Positions 1 through 12,495 are shown, numbered from the stretch's first letter. The stretch is 64,000 nucleotides of DNA from Burkholderiales bacterium C2 (GCA_005503085.1 SCOI01000001.1:372001-436000); one strand, 5' to 3'. Program-made: numbers and translations. The notes: generated from the letters alone by a model not told the origin.

Positions 1-918
1 CACCCAGCCCTCGCGGTCCCAGGCCTTGGCCGGCGGCGGGCGGCGCGGGCCGTGGTGCAGCTCGCCATAGACATCGTCCTCGATCAGCGGGATGCGCCGC
101 GCGCTCAGCATCTCGACCAGCCTGGCCTTGGCATCATCAGGCATGGTGCCGCCCATCGGGTTCTGGAAGGTCGGCATGAACCAGCAGGCCTTGACCGGAT
201 GCTGTGCCAGCACGCGCTGCAGCGAGTCCAGATCCACGCCGCTGCGCGGATGGGTCTCCACCTCCACCGCCCGCAGCCCGCGCCGCTCCAGGGCCTGCAG
301 CGCGGCATAGAAGCACGGGGTCTCGATGGCCACCACATCGCCCGGCTGCGTGCTCACCTCCAGGCAGAGGTTCAACGCTTCCATTGCGCCATTGCTCACG
401 ACGATCTCGGACGGCGGCACATCGATGCCGGCCAGGCCATAGCGCAGCGAGATCTGGTGCCGCAGCTCGCCACTGCCCGGTGACATGTCCTCCACGGTGC
501 GCCACGGATCCATGGCCCGCATCGCCCGCCCCATGCCGCGCGCCAACACCTCCAGCGGAAACAGGGTCGGCGACGGAAATGCCGACCCCAGCGGCACCAG
601 CTCGCGCTGGCGCGCCTGGGCCAGCACCTGGAACACCAGAGCCGACACATCCACCGTCATGCTGTGACTCAGCGGTTCGCTGGCGGCGGGCTCCGGCTCG
701 CCAAGGGTGGGCCGGCTCAGCACGTAGTAGCCCGAACGCGCCCGCGCCTCGACCAGCCCCTGGGTTTCCAGCAGGTAATAGGCCGAGAAAATCGTCGAGG
801 CGCTGAGCCCCTGCTGCCCCCGGACCTCACGCACCGAGGGCAGGCGATCACCCGGCTTCAGGCTGCCGCTGCGGATGCGCTGGGCAATGGACTCGGCATA
901 GAGCTCGTAGCGTTTCAT
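1..918 (-). CDS. MocR-type GntR/aminotransferase regulator (partial, C-terminus off window)
   Basis: This is a transcription regulator that joins a GntR winged-helix DNA-binding domain to a fold-type-I PLP aminotransferase-like domain. The first 306 residues are visible; the gene continues past the left edge. Residues 1-70 carry the winged helix (MKRYELYAESIAQRI at the start, then LPSVREVRGQQGLSAST). From about residue 95 the aminotransferase-like part appears (VSNGAMEALNLCLEV, then TPCFYAALQALERRGL). The PLP-binding lysine would lie outside the window, so enzymatic competence cannot be judged. Members of the family usually regulate amino-acid, vitamin B6 or amine genes, often a divergent neighbour; here the upstream side faces ssrA and no divergent gene is visible. 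The start is the ATG at 916-918, which gives the usual MocR N-terminus. The target is unknown. Confidence 0.85.
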   Translation of the reverse strand, partial: MKRYELYAESIAQRIRSGSLKPGDRLPSVREVRGQQGLSASTIFSAYYLLETQGLVEARARSGYYVLSRPTLGEPEPAASEPLSHSMTVDVSALVFQVLAQARQRELVPLGSAFPSPTLFPLEVLARGMGRAMRAMDPWRTVEDMSPGSGELRHQISLRYGLAGIDVPPSEIVVSNGAMEALNLCLEVSTQPGDVVAIETPCFYAALQALERRGLRAVEVETHPRSGVDLDSLQRVLAQHPVKACWFMPTFQNPMGGTMPDDAKARLVEMLSARRIPLIEDDVYGELHHGPRRPPPAKAWDREGWV

Positions 919-1197
919 CGGGTTCCTGGGCGTATTTGAGCTGAACGGCTCAGATTCACTCAATAGATCGGTATCAGTTGAGCACATGCCAAGACCGTGA
1001 TTCGTCGGTCCCGTGGCGCAATGTCCGATCGTCCGTGCAGGCCGCCACCCACTACCGTCGGCGCCACAGCCTGCACCCGAGCGGGGCCGCGAGGGTCGGG
1101 GCTGCGCATACCGCACAATTCCGGAGCTGGACTTGAGTTGCTGTGCTACTTGTTGTGCGGTGGCGCGCTATGTGCAAGCGCCCCTGTGCGGATAAGG
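919..1197. other. Intergenic region, no gene seen
   Basis: This stretch of about 280 bases separates the MocR-type gene start from the ssrA terminator. Open frames that cross it on the plus strand have no family signature and run into the tmRNA in antisense. It presumably holds the promoter of the MocR-type gene close to 918, but I cannot single out convincing -35 and -10 boxes. Confidence 0.5.
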
Positions 1198-1233
1198 AAA
1201 AAGGCCCAAGTCGTTGATTTACTTGGGCCTTTC
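1198..1233 (-). terminator. Rho-independent terminator of ssrA
   Basis: On the minus strand an 11-base stem (AAGGCCCAAGT paired with ACTTGGGCCTT, at 1221-1232 and 1201-1211) is followed by a run of Ts complementary to 1198-1202. It lies about 30 bases after the CCA end of the tmRNA and is correctly oriented to end its transcription. Confidence 0.85.
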
Positions 1234-1264
1234 GGTCTTACTTGGTCCTATGTGGACCCATATC

Positions 1265-1636
1265 TGGTGGAGCCGGGGGGAATTGAACCCCCGTCCGCAA
1301 GCCATCACCGAGCAGTTCTACATGCGTAGCCGTCTGATTTGAATCTCGCGTTCAGGTCGCGCAGCGGCACGCTACCTTTCCCGCCAGTCACTAAATCTTG
1401 TTCCCTATCGAGTGACCCGACAAGAAACCAGCCGATGTGAATGACTTCTCCGCTTTCCGTCTTGCGACTTGAGCCCGGCCCATCGGCCTGCCGTTGAGAA
1501 GCTCAACTGCAATTAAGCAGCGAGTGCGAACGTAGAGTCGTTTGCAGTTACTTTGTTTCCAGTGGTTTTACGAGCGGACTGGTGCTCGACATGCCCTACT
1601 TCGGATCCGCACCCACGTCGAAACCGGGTCGGCCCC
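1265..1636 (-). ncRNA. ssrA: Transfer-messenger RNA (tmRNA)
   Basis: tmRNA rescues ribosomes stalled on broken mRNAs: it acts first as alanyl-tRNA, then as template for a degradation tag. The 5' end GGGGCCGACC (1636 downward) pairs with the 3' GGCUCC that precedes ACCA at 1265, forming the acceptor stem. The T arm is the GGGGGTTCAATTCCCCC stretch near 1275-1292, which is the 3' tRNA-like half. The tag frame is read at 1545-1513 as GCA AAC GAC TCT ACG TTC GCA CTC GCT GCT TAA, giving ANDSTFALAA, which matches the betaproteobacterial AND...ALAA pattern. The RNA is a conventional one-piece molecule of about 372 nt. It starts 13 bases after the gph stop codon, so its promoter must overlap the end of gph, or it is cotranscribed and processed. 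Confidence 0.97.
1513..1545 (-). other. tmRNA tag-peptide reading frame (ANDSTFALAA)
   Basis: Ten codons plus TAA inside ssrA encode the proteolysis tag ANDSTFALAA. The resume codon is GCA at 1543-1545 and the stop is at 1513-1515. The C-terminal ALAA is the ClpXP/ClpAP recognition end. The SmpB-binding and pseudoknot regions lie on both sides within the RNA gene. Confidence 0.93.
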
Positions 1637-1646
1637 TAAGACCTGT

Positions 1647-1673
1647 AGTTTAAGGCAGAACCAGTTCTTTCAA
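1647..1673 (-). promoter_or_regulatory. Candidate ssrA promoter inside the 3' end of gph
   Basis: On the minus strand TTGAAA (1673-1668) lies 15 bases from TAAACT (1652-1647), about ten bases before the mature tmRNA 5' end. The -10 box overlaps the gph TAA stop. The spacing is shorter than the usual 17, so this is a modest candidate. tmRNA 5' ends are matured by RNase P, so the transcription start need not coincide with base 1636. Confidence 0.4.
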
Positions 1674-2342
1674 GAGCTGGGCCGGCTCATTGATGACAAT
1701 ATCTGCGCCCCAGGCCTCGACATCAGCCCCCTGCCCCAGATAGCCCCAGCCGGCAGCGACCGTGGCCATGCCGGCGGCGCGACCGGCCTGCACATCACGT
1801 TCGTCGTCGCCGATATACACGCATAGGTCCGGCGCGATGCCGAGGCGACGCGCAGCTTCCAGCAATGGACCGGGATGCGGCTTGGCATGCGGCGTGGTGT
1901 CGCCGCCGATCACCGCGCCGGCCTGCTCGAACAGGCCCAGCGCCCGTGTCATCGGCAGCGCGAAGCGTTCGGCCTTGTTCGTCACGATGGCCCAGGGCAT
2001 GGCCGCTGTGCTCAGCGCATGCAGCACCGGCTGCATCGCTTCAAACACAGCGGTCAGACGCAGCATGCGGTGCTCGTAGCGATCCAGAAAATCGGCGCGC
2101 AGCAGCTCGAAGTCTGCATGACCGGGAGCAATGTCCAGAGCCCGCCCCAACATTCCGCGCGCGCCCGAGCCCACCATCGGACGCAGCGCCTCATAGGGCA
2201 AGGGATCGAGGCCGCGCTGGATGCGCATCTCGTTGGCAGCACCCGCCAGATCGGGCGCGCTGTCGATCAGTGTGCCGTCGAGGTCAAAGAGCACGGCACG
2301 CACATGGGCCAGCAAAGCGGCCGAGTTCAGGACTGCACTCAT
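1650..2342 (-). CDS. gph: Phosphoglycolate phosphatase (HAD superfamily)
   Basis: The enzyme hydrolyses 2-phosphoglycolate to glycolate, removing a product of DNA 3'-end repair and oxidative metabolism. It is a cytosolic HAD-superfamily protein of 230 residues. Motif I is FDLDGTL with nucleophile Asp20 and acid/base Asp22, motif II Thr is at VTNK (about 121-123), motif III Lys is in HAKPHP (about 154), and motif IV is GDDERD (178-183). The ATG overlaps the ubiG stop by four bases, so the two genes form a translationally coupled ubiG-gph pair, an order common in beta- and gammaproteobacteria. A closely related HAD phosphatase such as an N-acetylmuramate-6-phosphate phosphatase (MupP) is an alternative, since MupP is also found next to ubiG in some lineages; motifs alone do not separate them. 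Confidence 0.85.
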   Translation of the reverse strand: MSAVLNSAALLAHVRAVLFDLDGTLIDSAPDLAGAANEMRIQRGLDPLPYEALRPMVGSGARGMLGRALDIAPGHADFELLRADFLDRYEHRMLRLTAVFEAMQPVLHALSTAAMPWAIVTNKAERFALPMTRALGLFEQAGAVIGGDTTPHAKPHPGPLLEAARRLGIAPDLCVYIGDDERDVQAGRAAGMATVAAGWGYLGQGADVEAWGADIVINEPAQLLKELVLP

Positions 2343-3043
2343 ATCAAGGGTTTGCGACAGGCCATCAGGTAATTGACATCGGTATCGGTGCCAAGGCTGT
2401 AGCGCTGGGTCAGCGGGTTGTAGCTCAGGCCCTTGCTGCTGTGCAGCTCGAGACCGGCATCACGACCGAATTGCGCCAGCTCCGAAGGCTTCAGGAAACG
2501 CGCGTACTCATGCGTGCCGGCCGGCAACATCTTCAGCACATACTCGGCGCCGACGATGGCCAGCATGAAAGACTTGAAGTTGCGATTCAGGGTCGAGAAG
2601 AACAGCCAGCCCCCGGGCTTGGCCAGGTCGGCACAGGCCCGCACCACCGAGGCCGGATCGGGCACGTGCTCCAGCATTTCCATGCAGGTCACGGCGTCGA
2701 ACGAAGCCGGCCGCTCGGCCGCCAGCGCCTCGACCGCGATCTCGCGGTAATCGACGTTCTCGGTGCCCGCCTCCATCGCATGCAGCTGGGCCACTTTCAG
2801 CGGTTTGGTCGAGAGATCGATGCCCAGCACGCGCGCGCCCTTGCGTGCCATCGAATCGGTCAGGATCCCGCCGCCACAACCGACATCCAGCACATCGAGC
2901 CCGGCCAGCGGGCACAGACCGTCGATCCACCCCAGGCGCAGCGGGTTGATCTGGTGCAAGGGCTTGAATTCGCTGTCGGGATCCCACCAGCGATGGGCCA
3001 GTTCGCCGAACTTGGCGAGCTCTTGAGGGTCGGCATTGATCAT
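2339..3043 (-). CDS. ubiG: Ubiquinone biosynthesis O-methyltransferase
   Basis: UbiG uses S-adenosylmethionine for both O-methylation steps of ubiquinone synthesis. The 234-residue protein begins [20 protein letters not shown], the family's characteristic N-terminus. Residues 53-59 (DVGCGGG) form the SAM-binding glycine motif, followed by an acidic residue at about 76 (GIDLST) that would hold the ribose. The later [10 protein letters not shown] and FFSTLNRNF stretches are also typical. I chose the ATG at 3041-3043 rather than the upstream TTG because it matches the family start. The stop overlaps the gph start (ATGA). No strong Shine-Dalgarno is visible. Transcription probably begins in the short gap downstream of the ompA terminator. 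Confidence 0.93.
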   Translation of the reverse strand: MINADPQELAKFGELAHRWWDPDSEFKPLHQINPLRLGWIDGLCPLAGLDVLDVGCGGGILTDSMARKGARVLGIDLSTKPLKVAQLHAMEAGTENVDYREIAVEALAAERPASFDAVTCMEMLEHVPDPASVVRACADLAKPGGWLFFSTLNRNFKSFMLAIVGAEYVLKMLPAGTHEYARFLKPSELAQFGRDAGLELHSSKGLSYNPLTQRYSLGTDTDVNYLMACRKPLI

Positions 3044-3062
3044 GGGCGGCAATGATAGGGCA

Positions 3063-3098
3063 ATAAAAAACCCCGCCGAGCCGAGCTCCTGCGGGGTT
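3063..3098 (-). terminator. Rho-independent terminator after ompA
   Basis: On the minus strand AACCCCGC (3098-3091) and GCGGGGTT (3076-3069) form an 8-base stem around a 14-base loop, followed by a run of Ts (complement of 3063-3070). It lies about 30 bases downstream of the ompA stop and separates ompA from ubiG. Confidence 0.85.
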
Positions 3099-3126
3099 GG
3101 TCCTCAAGCGGCCGAAGCCGCCGAGA

Positions 3127-3774
3127 TCACTTCTTGTTGCGGGTACCGACGACTTCGATTTCCACGCGGCGGTTCTTGGCGCGGCCTTCGGCAGTCTTGT
3201 TGTCAGCAACCGGCTGCTTCTCGCCCTTGCCTTCGGTGTAGACGCGGTTCTTCTCGACACCCTTGGAGACCAGATAGGCCTTCACGGCTTCGGAACGCGA
3301 CACCGACAGCTTCTGGTTGTAAGCATCGGAGCCGACCGAGTCGGTGTGACCCACGGCAATGATGACTTCCAGATTGATGCCACCGGTCTTGGAGACCAGG
3401 TCATCCAGCTTGGCCTTGGCTTCGGACTTCAGCACCGACTTGTCGAAGTCGAAGAAGGCGTCAGCAGCGAAGGTCACCTTTTCGCTAACAGGAGCGGGCG
3501 GCACGACCGGTGCGGGCGGCTTCACGGCAGGAGCCGGCGGCGGAGCGACCGGAGCGACCGGCTCAACCTTCGGTGCCGGCTTCAGGGCGCCGTCGCAATC
3601 CTTGGCGGCAGTAGCCGGGGTCCAATTGCTGTTGCGCCAGCAATATTCGTTGGTGCCGTTCTTCCAGACGGTACCGTCTGTTGCACGCCAGTTGTCGACG
3701 GTCTGAGCAAAAGCGCCAGACGAAGCAACAACAGCGACTGCGAAGAGCGACGCCACGCGATTCAATTTCTTCAT
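3127..3774 (-). CDS. OmpA-family peptidoglycan-binding outer membrane protein
   Basis: A 215-residue exported protein that probably links the outer membrane to peptidoglycan. Residues 1-23 are a signal peptide (MKKLNRVASL start, cleavage after AFA). A short Trp/Cys-containing segment (about 25-65) follows, then a Pro/Ala/Val-rich linker (about 70-105). The OmpA C-terminal domain occupies about 107-210, with AFFDFDKSVL, the GHTDSVG loop and NRRVEIEV. There is no eight-stranded barrel of the E. coli OmpA type, which is common for short betaproteobacterial OmpA proteins. The start is the ATG at 3772-3774, preceded by GAGAGGAG at good spacing; the frame is open further upstream but without a signal sequence. 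The gene is monocistronic, with its own terminator, and divergent from gyrA. Confidence 0.9.
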   Translation of the reverse strand: MKKLNRVASLFAVAVVASSGAFAQTVDNWRATDGTVWKNGTNEYCWRNSNWTPATAAKDCDGALKPAPKVEPVAPVAPPPAPAVKPPAPVVPPAPVSEKVTFAADAFFDFDKSVLKSEAKAKLDDLVSKTGGINLEVIIAVGHTDSVGSDAYNQKLSVSRSEAVKAYLVSKGVEKNRVYTEGKGEKQPVADNKTAEGRAKNRRVEIEVVGTRNKK

Positions 3775-4039
3775 GATTCTCCTCTCAAGGAAGGCCGCAG
3801 TTGCCCTGCGAAATTTTCCAAAGCTGGAACTAAACCTCAGGAAGATTCCCAGCATTCGGGTTTCTCCTAGGGACTCGTCGATTGTGCCATAGGGCACCCA
3901 GACGGTTTGCATTGTGGCGGCGCCCGCCGCACCACATCACGCCAATGTTGCGCAGCCACTACAGCGCCGCGCAATTAGAATTCGCGCTCCTGTCTCTATT
4001 GACGTTGGCCGCACCACGGGGTGTGAGCCGCGCCCGCGC

Positions 4040-6688
<2,649 letters not shown>

Positions 6689-6692
6689 TGTT

Positions 6693-7307
6693 TTGAACTC
6701 TCAGTCCCTGAAAACTCTCGCCGCCGCCGCACTGCTGGCCGCCTCCGCCCAGAACGTGCTGGCCCAGGCAGCGCCGGCGGCCCAGCCCGCACCGGCTGCC
6801 GCCAGCAGCAGTCCCGCCAAGAAGGAACTGGTGGCCAAGCTGCTGCAACTGCAACAGCCCGGCTTCGAGACCCTGGGACGCAGCCTGCTGCAGCGCCCCG
6901 TCACGCAACTGATGCAGGGCGCCAGCCAGGCCCTGCAGCAAGTGCCGCCGGAAAAGCGCGAAGCCACCATCAAGGCCATCGACACCGACATCAAGAAATT
7001 TGTCGACGAGACCGGCGGCCTGATGCGCGACCGTGCCATCAAGCTGGCGCCGTCCACCGTCGGCGCGATGCTGGAAGAGCGTTTCACCGAAGACGAGCTC
7101 AAGCAGTTGGTGGCGTGGTTCGAATCGCCCATCAATAAAAAGTACAACCAGATGGGCGCCGAGATGCAAAAAGCGCTGACCGAGAAGCTGGTCGCCGAGA
7201 CCCGCGGCACGGTCGAGACCCGGCTCAAGACGCTGGAGCAGAACGTGGCCAAGCAACTGGGCATCACCCCCCCGCCAGCGCCTGCCGCCAGCCCCGCGAA
7301 GAAGTAA
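6693..7307 (+). CDS. Exported DUF2059-domain protein
   Basis: A small exported protein of about 204 residues whose function is not established. The N-terminus (LNSQSLKTLAAAALLAASAQNVLAQ) is a signal peptide, followed by an Ala/Pro/Ser linker. The rest (about 45-190) is the alpha-helical DUF2059 region, including LLQLQQPGFETLG and EERFTEDELKQLVAWFESP. No ATG or GTG gives a plausible start; I propose the TTG at 6693, four bases after the gyrA stop, with AAGGA at 6680-6684 inside the end of gyrA. That arrangement would couple its translation to gyrA. A similar gene lies between gyrA and serC in other Burkholderiales as far as I recall. A Lys/Ala/Pro tail ends the protein. Confidence 0.8.
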   Translation: MNSQSLKTLAAAALLAASAQNVLAQAAPAAQPAPAAASSSPAKKELVAKLLQLQQPGFETLGRSLLQRPVTQLMQGASQALQQVPPEKREATIKAIDTDIKKFVDETGGLMRDRAIKLAPSTVGAMLEERFTEDELKQLVAWFESPINKKYNQMGAEMQKALTEKLVAETRGTVETRLKTLEQNVAKQLGITPPPAPAASPAKK

Positions 7308-7343
7308 GCAACGCCAGTCTCACGAGCTCAGCCGCCACGACCC

Positions 7344-8459
7344 ATGACCCAGCGCCCGTTCAATTTCTCCGCCGGCCCCGCCGCCCTGCCCGAAGAGGTG
7401 TTGCGCCAGGTGGCGGCGGAGATGCTGGACTGGCAGGGTTCGGGCATGAGCGTGATGGAGATGAGTCATCGCGGCCGCGAGTTCGTCTCGATTGCCGAGC
7501 GCGCCGAGTCCGACCTGCGCGAGCTGCTGCAGGTGCCGGCCAACTTCCGCATCCTGTTCATGCAGGGCGGTGGCTTGGCCGAGAACGCGATCGTGCCGCT
7601 GAACCTCTCGCGCGGCGGCAAAGTGGATGTGGTGGTCAGCGGCTCCTGGTCAAAGAAGAGCGCCGAGGAGGCCCGCCGCTACGCCGATGTGCAGATCGCC
7701 GCCGACGGTGCAGCGTCCGGCTACACCGCGCTGCCGGGCGACTGGCGGCTGCGCAAGGATGCGGCCTATGTCCATATCTGCAGCAACGAAACCATAGACG
7801 GTACCGAGTTCCACACCCTGCCCGACATCAAGGCCATGGGCAGCGATGCCCCGCTGGTGGCCGATGTGTCCTCACATCAGCTCTCGCGCGCCATCGACTG
7901 GTCCAAGCTGGGCCTGGCTTTTGGCGGCGCGCAGAAGAACATCGGCCCGGCCGGCGTGACCCTGGTCTATGTGCGCGAGGACCTGCTGGGCCATGCGCTG
8001 CCGGCCTGCCCCTCGGCCTTCGACTACAAGATCGTGGCCGATGCGCAGTCGATGTTCAACACACCGCCGACCTTCGCGATCTATGTCGCGGGCCTGGTGT
8101 TCCAGTGGCTGAAGAAGTTCAGCTATGCCGGCAAGACCGGCCTGGCCGCGATCGAGCAGCGCAATATCGACAAGGCCGCCCTGCTCTACGGCGCACTGGA
8201 CGGCTCGGGCCTGTTTGAAAACCGCGTCGCGGCCGACTGCCGCTCGCGCATGAATATTCCGTTCTATCTGCGCGGTGAATACAACACCGAGCGCCTGAAC
8301 GACGCCTTCCTGGCCGGTGCCAGGGAGCGCGGGCTGCTGCAACTCAAAGGCCACAAGTCGGTGGGCGGCATGCGTGCATCCATCTACAACGCCATGCCGC
8401 TGGAAGGCGTGCAGGCGCTGGTCACGTATCTGAAAGACTTTGAGACAAGCCATGGCTGA
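7344..8459 (+). CDS. serC: Phosphoserine aminotransferase
   Basis: SerC is a PLP enzyme that transaminates 3-phosphohydroxypyruvate to phosphoserine (serine synthesis) and also acts in pyridoxal phosphate synthesis. The 371-residue protein begins [19 protein letters not shown], the hallmark N-terminus. [17 protein letters not shown] lies near residue 75, and the Schiff-base lysine is in [12 protein letters not shown] (about residue 198). The C-terminal [16 protein letters not shown] segment is the phosphate-binding part. Length is normal for the family. The gene sits 36 bases after the DUF2059 gene and overlaps pheA, which fits the gyrA-serC-pheA-tyrA-aroA-cmk-rpsA supraoperon known from pseudomonads. 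Confidence 0.97.
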   Translation: MTQRPFNFSAGPAALPEEVLRQVAAEMLDWQGSGMSVMEMSHRGREFVSIAERAESDLRELLQVPANFRILFMQGGGLAENAIVPLNLSRGGKVDVVVSGSWSKKSAEEARRYADVQIAADGAASGYTALPGDWRLRKDAAYVHICSNETIDGTEFHTLPDIKAMGSDAPLVADVSSHQLSRAIDWSKLGLAFGGAQKNIGPAGVTLVYVREDLLGHALPACPSAFDYKIVADAQSMFNTPPTFAIYVAGLVFQWLKKFSYAGKTGLAAIEQRNIDKAALLYGALDGSGLFENRVAADCRSRMNIPFYLRGEYNTERLNDAFLAGARERGLLQLKGHKSVGGMRASIYNAMPLEGVQALVTYLKDFETSHG

Positions 8460-9573
8460 TAGCCCCCAACCCGGCAACAATCCCGGTGCCGATCCCGAAC
8501 TGCTGAAACTGCGCGACCAGATCGACGCGGTCGACCAGCAACTGCTGCAGCTGCTGAACCGCCGCGCCACGCTGGCCTCCGAGGTCGGCGAGCTGAAGAA
8601 GAAGGAAGGCTCAGTGGTCTTCCGCCCCGAGCGCGAGGCTCAGGTCATCAGCGGCCTGAAGTCGCACAACCCCGGCCCCTTGATGAGCGACAGTGTCGCG
8701 CCGATCTGGCGCGAAATCATGTCGGCCTGCCGCGCGCTCGAGACGCCGACCCGCGTCGCCTATCTGGGCCCGGCCGGTACCTTCAGCGAGCAGGCCGCGC
8801 TGGGCTTCTTCGGCAGTTCCATCGTGCAAGTGCCCTGCACCAGCATCGACGAGGTGTTCCGCACCACCACCGCTGGCGCCGCCGACTTCGGCGTCGTGCC
8901 GGTCGAGAACTCGACCGAGGGTGTGGTCGCCCGCTCGCTGGACCTCTTTCTGACCACGCCGCTGTTCATCATCGGCGAGACCAGCCTGTTCGTGCGCCAC
9001 AACCTGCTGCGGCGCGAAAACTCGCTGGACGATATCCAGGCCGTCTGCGCCCACCCCCAGGCCCTGGCCCAGTGCCACGGCTGGCTGTCCACCCATCTGC
9101 CGCATGCCGAGCGCCGCCCGGTGTCCAGCAATGCCGAGGGCGCGCGCCTGGCCTCGCTGGACAAGCGCCTGGCCGGCATCGCCAGCGAGCGCGCCGGCAG
9201 CGAGTACGGCCTGCATCTGGTGGCCCCCGCCATCCAGGACGATGCCCACAACCGCACCCGCTTTGCCATCGTCACTCACCCGGACCGGCACCCGGCGCCG
9301 AAAGCCTCGGGCAACGACTGCATCAGCCTGGTGGTTTCGGTGACCAACAAGCCCGGCGCGGTGCATGACATGCTGGTGCCGCTGAAGGAACGCGGCGTCT
9401 CGATGACGCGCTTCGAGTCGCGCCCGGCTCGCTCGGGCCAGTGGGAGTACTACTTCTACATCGATCTGCAAGGCCACCCCGACCAGCCTCATGTGGCCCA
9501 GGCGATGCGCGAGTTGCGCGAGGCCTGCGCCTTCTTCAAACTGCTGGGCACTTACCCGCTGGATTCACACTGA
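8452..9573 (+). CDS. pheA: Bifunctional chorismate mutase / prephenate dehydratase
   Basis: This P-protein converts chorismate to prephenate and then to phenylpyruvate in phenylalanine synthesis. Residues 15-95 are an AroQ-type chorismate mutase ([20 protein letters not shown]). Residues 101-280 are the prephenate dehydratase, with [13 protein letters not shown] near 104, [11 protein letters not shown] and the NRTRFAIV catalytic segment. Residues about 295-370 form an ACT domain with ESRP at 322-325, the phenylalanine-sensing motif, so feedback inhibition is expected. The ATG at 8452 overlaps the serC end by eight bases; a TTG at 8440 is also in frame but less likely. The 373-residue length is normal. 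The tyrA gene follows after one base. Confidence 0.96.
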   Translation: MADSPQPGNNPGADPELLKLRDQIDAVDQQLLQLLNRRATLASEVGELKKKEGSVVFRPEREAQVISGLKSHNPGPLMSDSVAPIWREIMSACRALETPTRVAYLGPAGTFSEQAALGFFGSSIVQVPCTSIDEVFRTTTAGAADFGVVPVENSTEGVVARSLDLFLTTPLFIIGETSLFVRHNLLRRENSLDDIQAVCAHPQALAQCHGWLSTHLPHAERRPVSSNAEGARLASLDKRLAGIASERAGSEYGLHLVAPAIQDDAHNRTRFAIVTHPDRHPAPKASGNDCISLVVSVTNKPGAVHDMLVPLKERGVSMTRFESRPARSGQWEYYFYIDLQGHPDQPHVAQAMRELREACAFFKLLGTYPLDSH

Positions 9574-9574
9574 G

Positions 9575-10465
9575 ATGTACAAACAACTGGGCGTGATCGG
9601 CTGCGGCCTGATGGGCGGCTCGTTCGCGCTGGCGATGAAGAAGGCCGGTCTGGTCAAGCGCATCGTCGGCTACAGCAAGTCGCCGTCGACCACTGAAACA
9701 GCCAAGCGCCTGGGCGTCATCGATATGGTGGCCGAGTCGGCGCTGCAGGCGGTGGCCGGCTCGGACATCGTGCTGCTGGCCGTGCCGGTGGCGGCCACCG
9801 AAGCCAGCCTGCGCGCGGTGCGCCATCTGGTCGAGCGCAAGGTGCTGTTCATGGATGTCGGCTCGACCAAATGCGATGTGGCCGAGGCGGCACGCCGCGC
9901 GCTGGGCGACAAGCTGCCCGCCTTTGTGCCGGCCCACCCGATCGCCGGCAAGGAGTCGGGCGGCGTGCAGAACGCCGACGCCGCGCTCTACCAGGGCCGT
10001 CAGGTCATCCTGACGCCGCTGCCCGAGACCGATGCCGGCCTGGTGCAGAAGGCCACCGACATCTGGTCGGCGCTGGGCTCCCAGGTGTTGAAGATGACGC
10101 CGGAGAACCATGACGCTGCTTTTGCCGCCGTCAGCCACCTGCCGCACCTGCTGGCCTTCGCCTTCTTCCAGGCGGTGGCCAGCCAGCCCGCCGGGCGCGA
10201 CTATCTGAGCCTGGCCGGCCCGGGCTTTCGCGACTTCACCCGCATCGCCGCCAGCGAGCCGGCGGTCTGGCGCGACATCCTGATGGCCAACAAGAGCGAG
10301 CTGCTGGTGCAGTCGCGCCTGTTCCGGCAGGCGCTCGACGCACTGGAAGCCATGATCCACAGCGGCGATGCGGCCGCGCTGGAGGCCCGCATCCGCCTGA
10401 TCGCCGAGGCCCGCGCCAATTGGCATATGAATGCGCCACGCGCCACCACGCGCAAAGACAACTGA
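9575..10465 (+). CDS. tyrA: Prephenate (or arogenate) dehydrogenase
   Basis: TyrA oxidatively decarboxylates prephenate to 4-hydroxyphenylpyruvate, the tyrosine branch. The 296-residue protein has an N-terminal Rossmann fold: [20 protein letters not shown] begins at residue 6. [15 protein letters not shown] (about 126-140) contains the conserved His of the prephenate site, and [12 protein letters not shown] lies in the helical C-terminal dimerisation domain. There is no fused chorismate mutase or ACT domain. The start ATG at 9575 comes two bases after the pheA stop. The gene ends inside the region just before the aroA-cmk start, so the three are likely cotranscribed. Whether the enzyme prefers prephenate or arogenate cannot be read from sequence. 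Confidence 0.93.
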   Translation: MYKQLGVIGCGLMGGSFALAMKKAGLVKRIVGYSKSPSTTETAKRLGVIDMVAESALQAVAGSDIVLLAVPVAATEASLRAVRHLVERKVLFMDVGSTKCDVAEAARRALGDKLPAFVPAHPIAGKESGGVQNADAALYQGRQVILTPLPETDAGLVQKATDIWSALGSQVLKMTPENHDAAFAAVSHLPHLLAFAFFQAVASQPAGRDYLSLAGPGFRDFTRIAASEPAVWRDILMANKSELLVQSRLFRQALDALEAMIHSGDAAALEARIRLIAEARANWHMNAPRATTRKDN

Positions 10466-10479
10466 TTCGCCCTTTTTCC

Positions 10480-12495
10480 ATGTTCAAGATTCCCTTCCTC
10501 GACCTGCCGCCGCTGCGCAGCGCCGCCGGTACCGTGCGCCTGCCAGGCTCCAAAAGCATCTCCAACCGGGTGCTGCTGCTGGCCGGCCTGTCCGAGGGCA
10601 CGACGCTGGTCCACGATTTGCTGGACTCCGACGACACCGCCGTGATGCTGGCCGCGCTGAAGGAACTGGGCTGCACGCTGGAGCAGGTCGACGGTGGCCC
10701 GCTCAAGGTCACCGGCATCGGCGCCCGCCTGGGCACCCAGCAGGCCAAGCTCTTCCTCGGCAATGCCGGCACCGCGATGCGGCCGCTGACCGCCGCGCTG
10801 GCCCTGCTGGCCGCCACCCAGGGCGGCAAGTTCGAGCTCAGCGGCGTGCCGCGCATGCATGAGCGGCCTATCGGCGATCTGGTCGATGCACTGCGCGGCC
10901 TGGGCTGCGAGATCGACTGCCTGGGCCAGCCGGGCTATCCGCCGCTGCGCTTGCGCGGCCCATCGACCTTGCGCCTGAGCGAGCCGGTGCGCGTACGCGG
11001 CGATGTCTCCAGCCAGTTCCTGACCGCGCTGCTGCTGGCCCTGCCCCTGGTGGCCGAGCAGGAGGTGCAGATCGAAGTCATTGGCGAACTGATCTCCAAG
11101 CCCTATATCCACATCACGCTCGAACTGCTCAAGCGCTTCGGCATCGAGGTGCGGCGCGAAGGCTGGCAGCGTTTCACGATACCGGCCAGCAGCCGCTACC
11201 GCTCGCCGGGCGAGGTCCATGTCGAGGGCGATGCCTCGTCGGCCTCCTATTTTGTCGCGCTGGGTGCGATCGCGGCCTTTGAGGCGCCGGTCCGCATCGA
11301 GGGCGTGGGCTCGGCCTCGCTGCAGGGCGATGTGCGCTTTGTCGAGGCCGCCCGGGCGATGGGCGCCCTGGTCGAGTCCGGGCCCAACTGGCTCGAAGTC
11401 CGGCGTGGCGCCTGGCCTTTGAAGGCGCTGGACCTGGACTGCAACCACATCCCCGACGCGGCGATGACACTGGCCGTGATGGCGCTGTACGCCGACGGCC
11501 CCAGCACCCTGCGCAATATCGCCTCCTGGCGCGTCAAGGAGACCGACCGCCTGGCCGCGATGGCCATCGAGTTGCGCAAGCTCGGCGCCGAGGTCGACGA
11601 AGGTCCGGACTGGCTGCGTGTGCAGCCGCCCAAGGTCTGGCAGCCGGCCGCCATCCACACCTATGACGACCACCGGGTCGCGATGTGCTTCTCCTTGGCT
11701 GCCTTCAACGCGCTGGTCGCCGAGCCCGCGCTGCCGGTGCGCATTCTCGAACCGCATTGCGTGGCCAAGACCTTCCCCGACTATTTCGAGACCCTGTTCG
11801 AACTGGTACAGGCCCGCGCCGACGACATCCCGGTGCTGACCATCGATGGCCCGACCGCGTCCGGCAAGGGCACGCTGGCCGATGAGGTCGCCCATGCTCT
11901 GGGCTATATCGTGCTGGATTCGGGCGCACTGTACCGCGCCGCCGGCCTGGCCGCCTCGCGTGCCGGCATCGATCTGGACGATGGTCCGGCCGTCGCCGCG
12001 CTGGCCTCGGGCCTCGATCTGCGCTTCCGCAAGGGCCGGGCCTATCTGGGTGATGAGGACATTAGCGAGCTCTTGCGCGCCGAAGCGGTCGGCCTGATGG
12101 CTTCCCGGGTGGCGGTCCATGCCGAGGTGCGCGCCGCGCTGAACCAGCTGCAGCTCGATTTCCGCCAGCTGCCCGGCCTGGTGGCCGACGGTCGCGATAT
12201 GGGCTCGGCCGTGTTTCCAGACGCCGCGCTGAAGGTATTCCTGACCGCCAGCGCCCAGACGCGCGCCGAGCGCCGCCATAAGCAATTGATTTCCAAGGGT
12301 ATTTCGGCTAATATCGCGGGCTTGCGTGCGGATTTGGAAGCACGGGACGCCCGCGACAGCAATCGCAGCGCCTCGCCTTTGAAGCCCGCCGCAGACGCGC
12401 AAAGCCTCGACAACTCGGCCCAGACCATTGAGCAATCAAGGGATCAGGTGCTGGATTGGTGGGAAGAGCGCCGGCCGTTTCAAACCCAGCGTTGA
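10480..12495 (+). CDS. aroA: AroA-cytidylate kinase fusion (EPSP synthase / CMP kinase)
   Basis: One 671-residue polypeptide joins two enzymes. Residues 1-440 are 5-enolpyruvylshikimate-3-phosphate synthase, the sixth shikimate step, with [10 protein letters not shown] (Lys25) and [10 protein letters not shown] starting at residue 94. Residues about 450-671 are cytidylate kinase, which phosphorylates CMP and dCMP; its P-loop is GPTASGKGT (457-465), with [10 protein letters not shown] just after and [11 protein letters not shown] further on. The two genes are separate neighbours in many gammaproteobacteria; the fusion is known in Burkholderiales. The ATG at 10480 follows tyrA by 14 bases. The fused order mirrors the aroA-cmk-rpsA order of the supraoperon. 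No stop or frameshift occurs at the junction. Confidence 0.96.
   Translation: MFKIPFLDLPPLRSAAGTVRLPGSKSISNRVLLLAGLSEGTTLVHDLLDSDDTAVMLAALKELGCTLEQVDGGPLKVTGIGARLGTQQAKLFLGNAGTAMRPLTAALALLAATQGGKFELSGVPRMHERPIGDLVDALRGLGCEIDCLGQPGYPPLRLRGPSTLRLSEPVRVRGDVSSQFLTALLLALPLVAEQEVQIEVIGELISKPYIHITLELLKRFGIEVRREGWQRFTIPASSRYRSPGEVHVEGDASSASYFVALGAIAAFEAPVRIEGVGSASLQGDVRFVEAARAMGALVESGPNWLEVRRGAWPLKALDLDCNHIPDAAMTLAVMALYADGPSTLRNIASWRVKETDRLAAMAIELRKLGAEVDEGPDWLRVQPPKVWQPAAIHTYDDHRVAMCFSLAAFNALVAEPALPVRILEPHCVAKTFPDYFETLFELVQARADDIPVLTIDGPTASGKGTLADEVAHALGYIVLDSGALYRAAGLAASRAGIDLDDGPAVAALASGLDLRFRKGRAYLGDEDISELLRAEAVGLMASRVAVHAEVRAALNQLQLDFRQLPGLVADGRDMGSAVFPDAALKVFLTASAQTRAERRHKQLISKGISANIAGLRADLEARDARDSNRSASPLKPAADAQSLDNSAQTIEQSRDQVLDWWEERRPFQTQR

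Noticed and set aside
997-1329. 110-codon plus-strand frame ending in GGIEPPSASHHRAVLHA.
   Set aside because: It crosses the antisense strand of the tmRNA 3' end, a well-known source of spurious hypothetical proteins.
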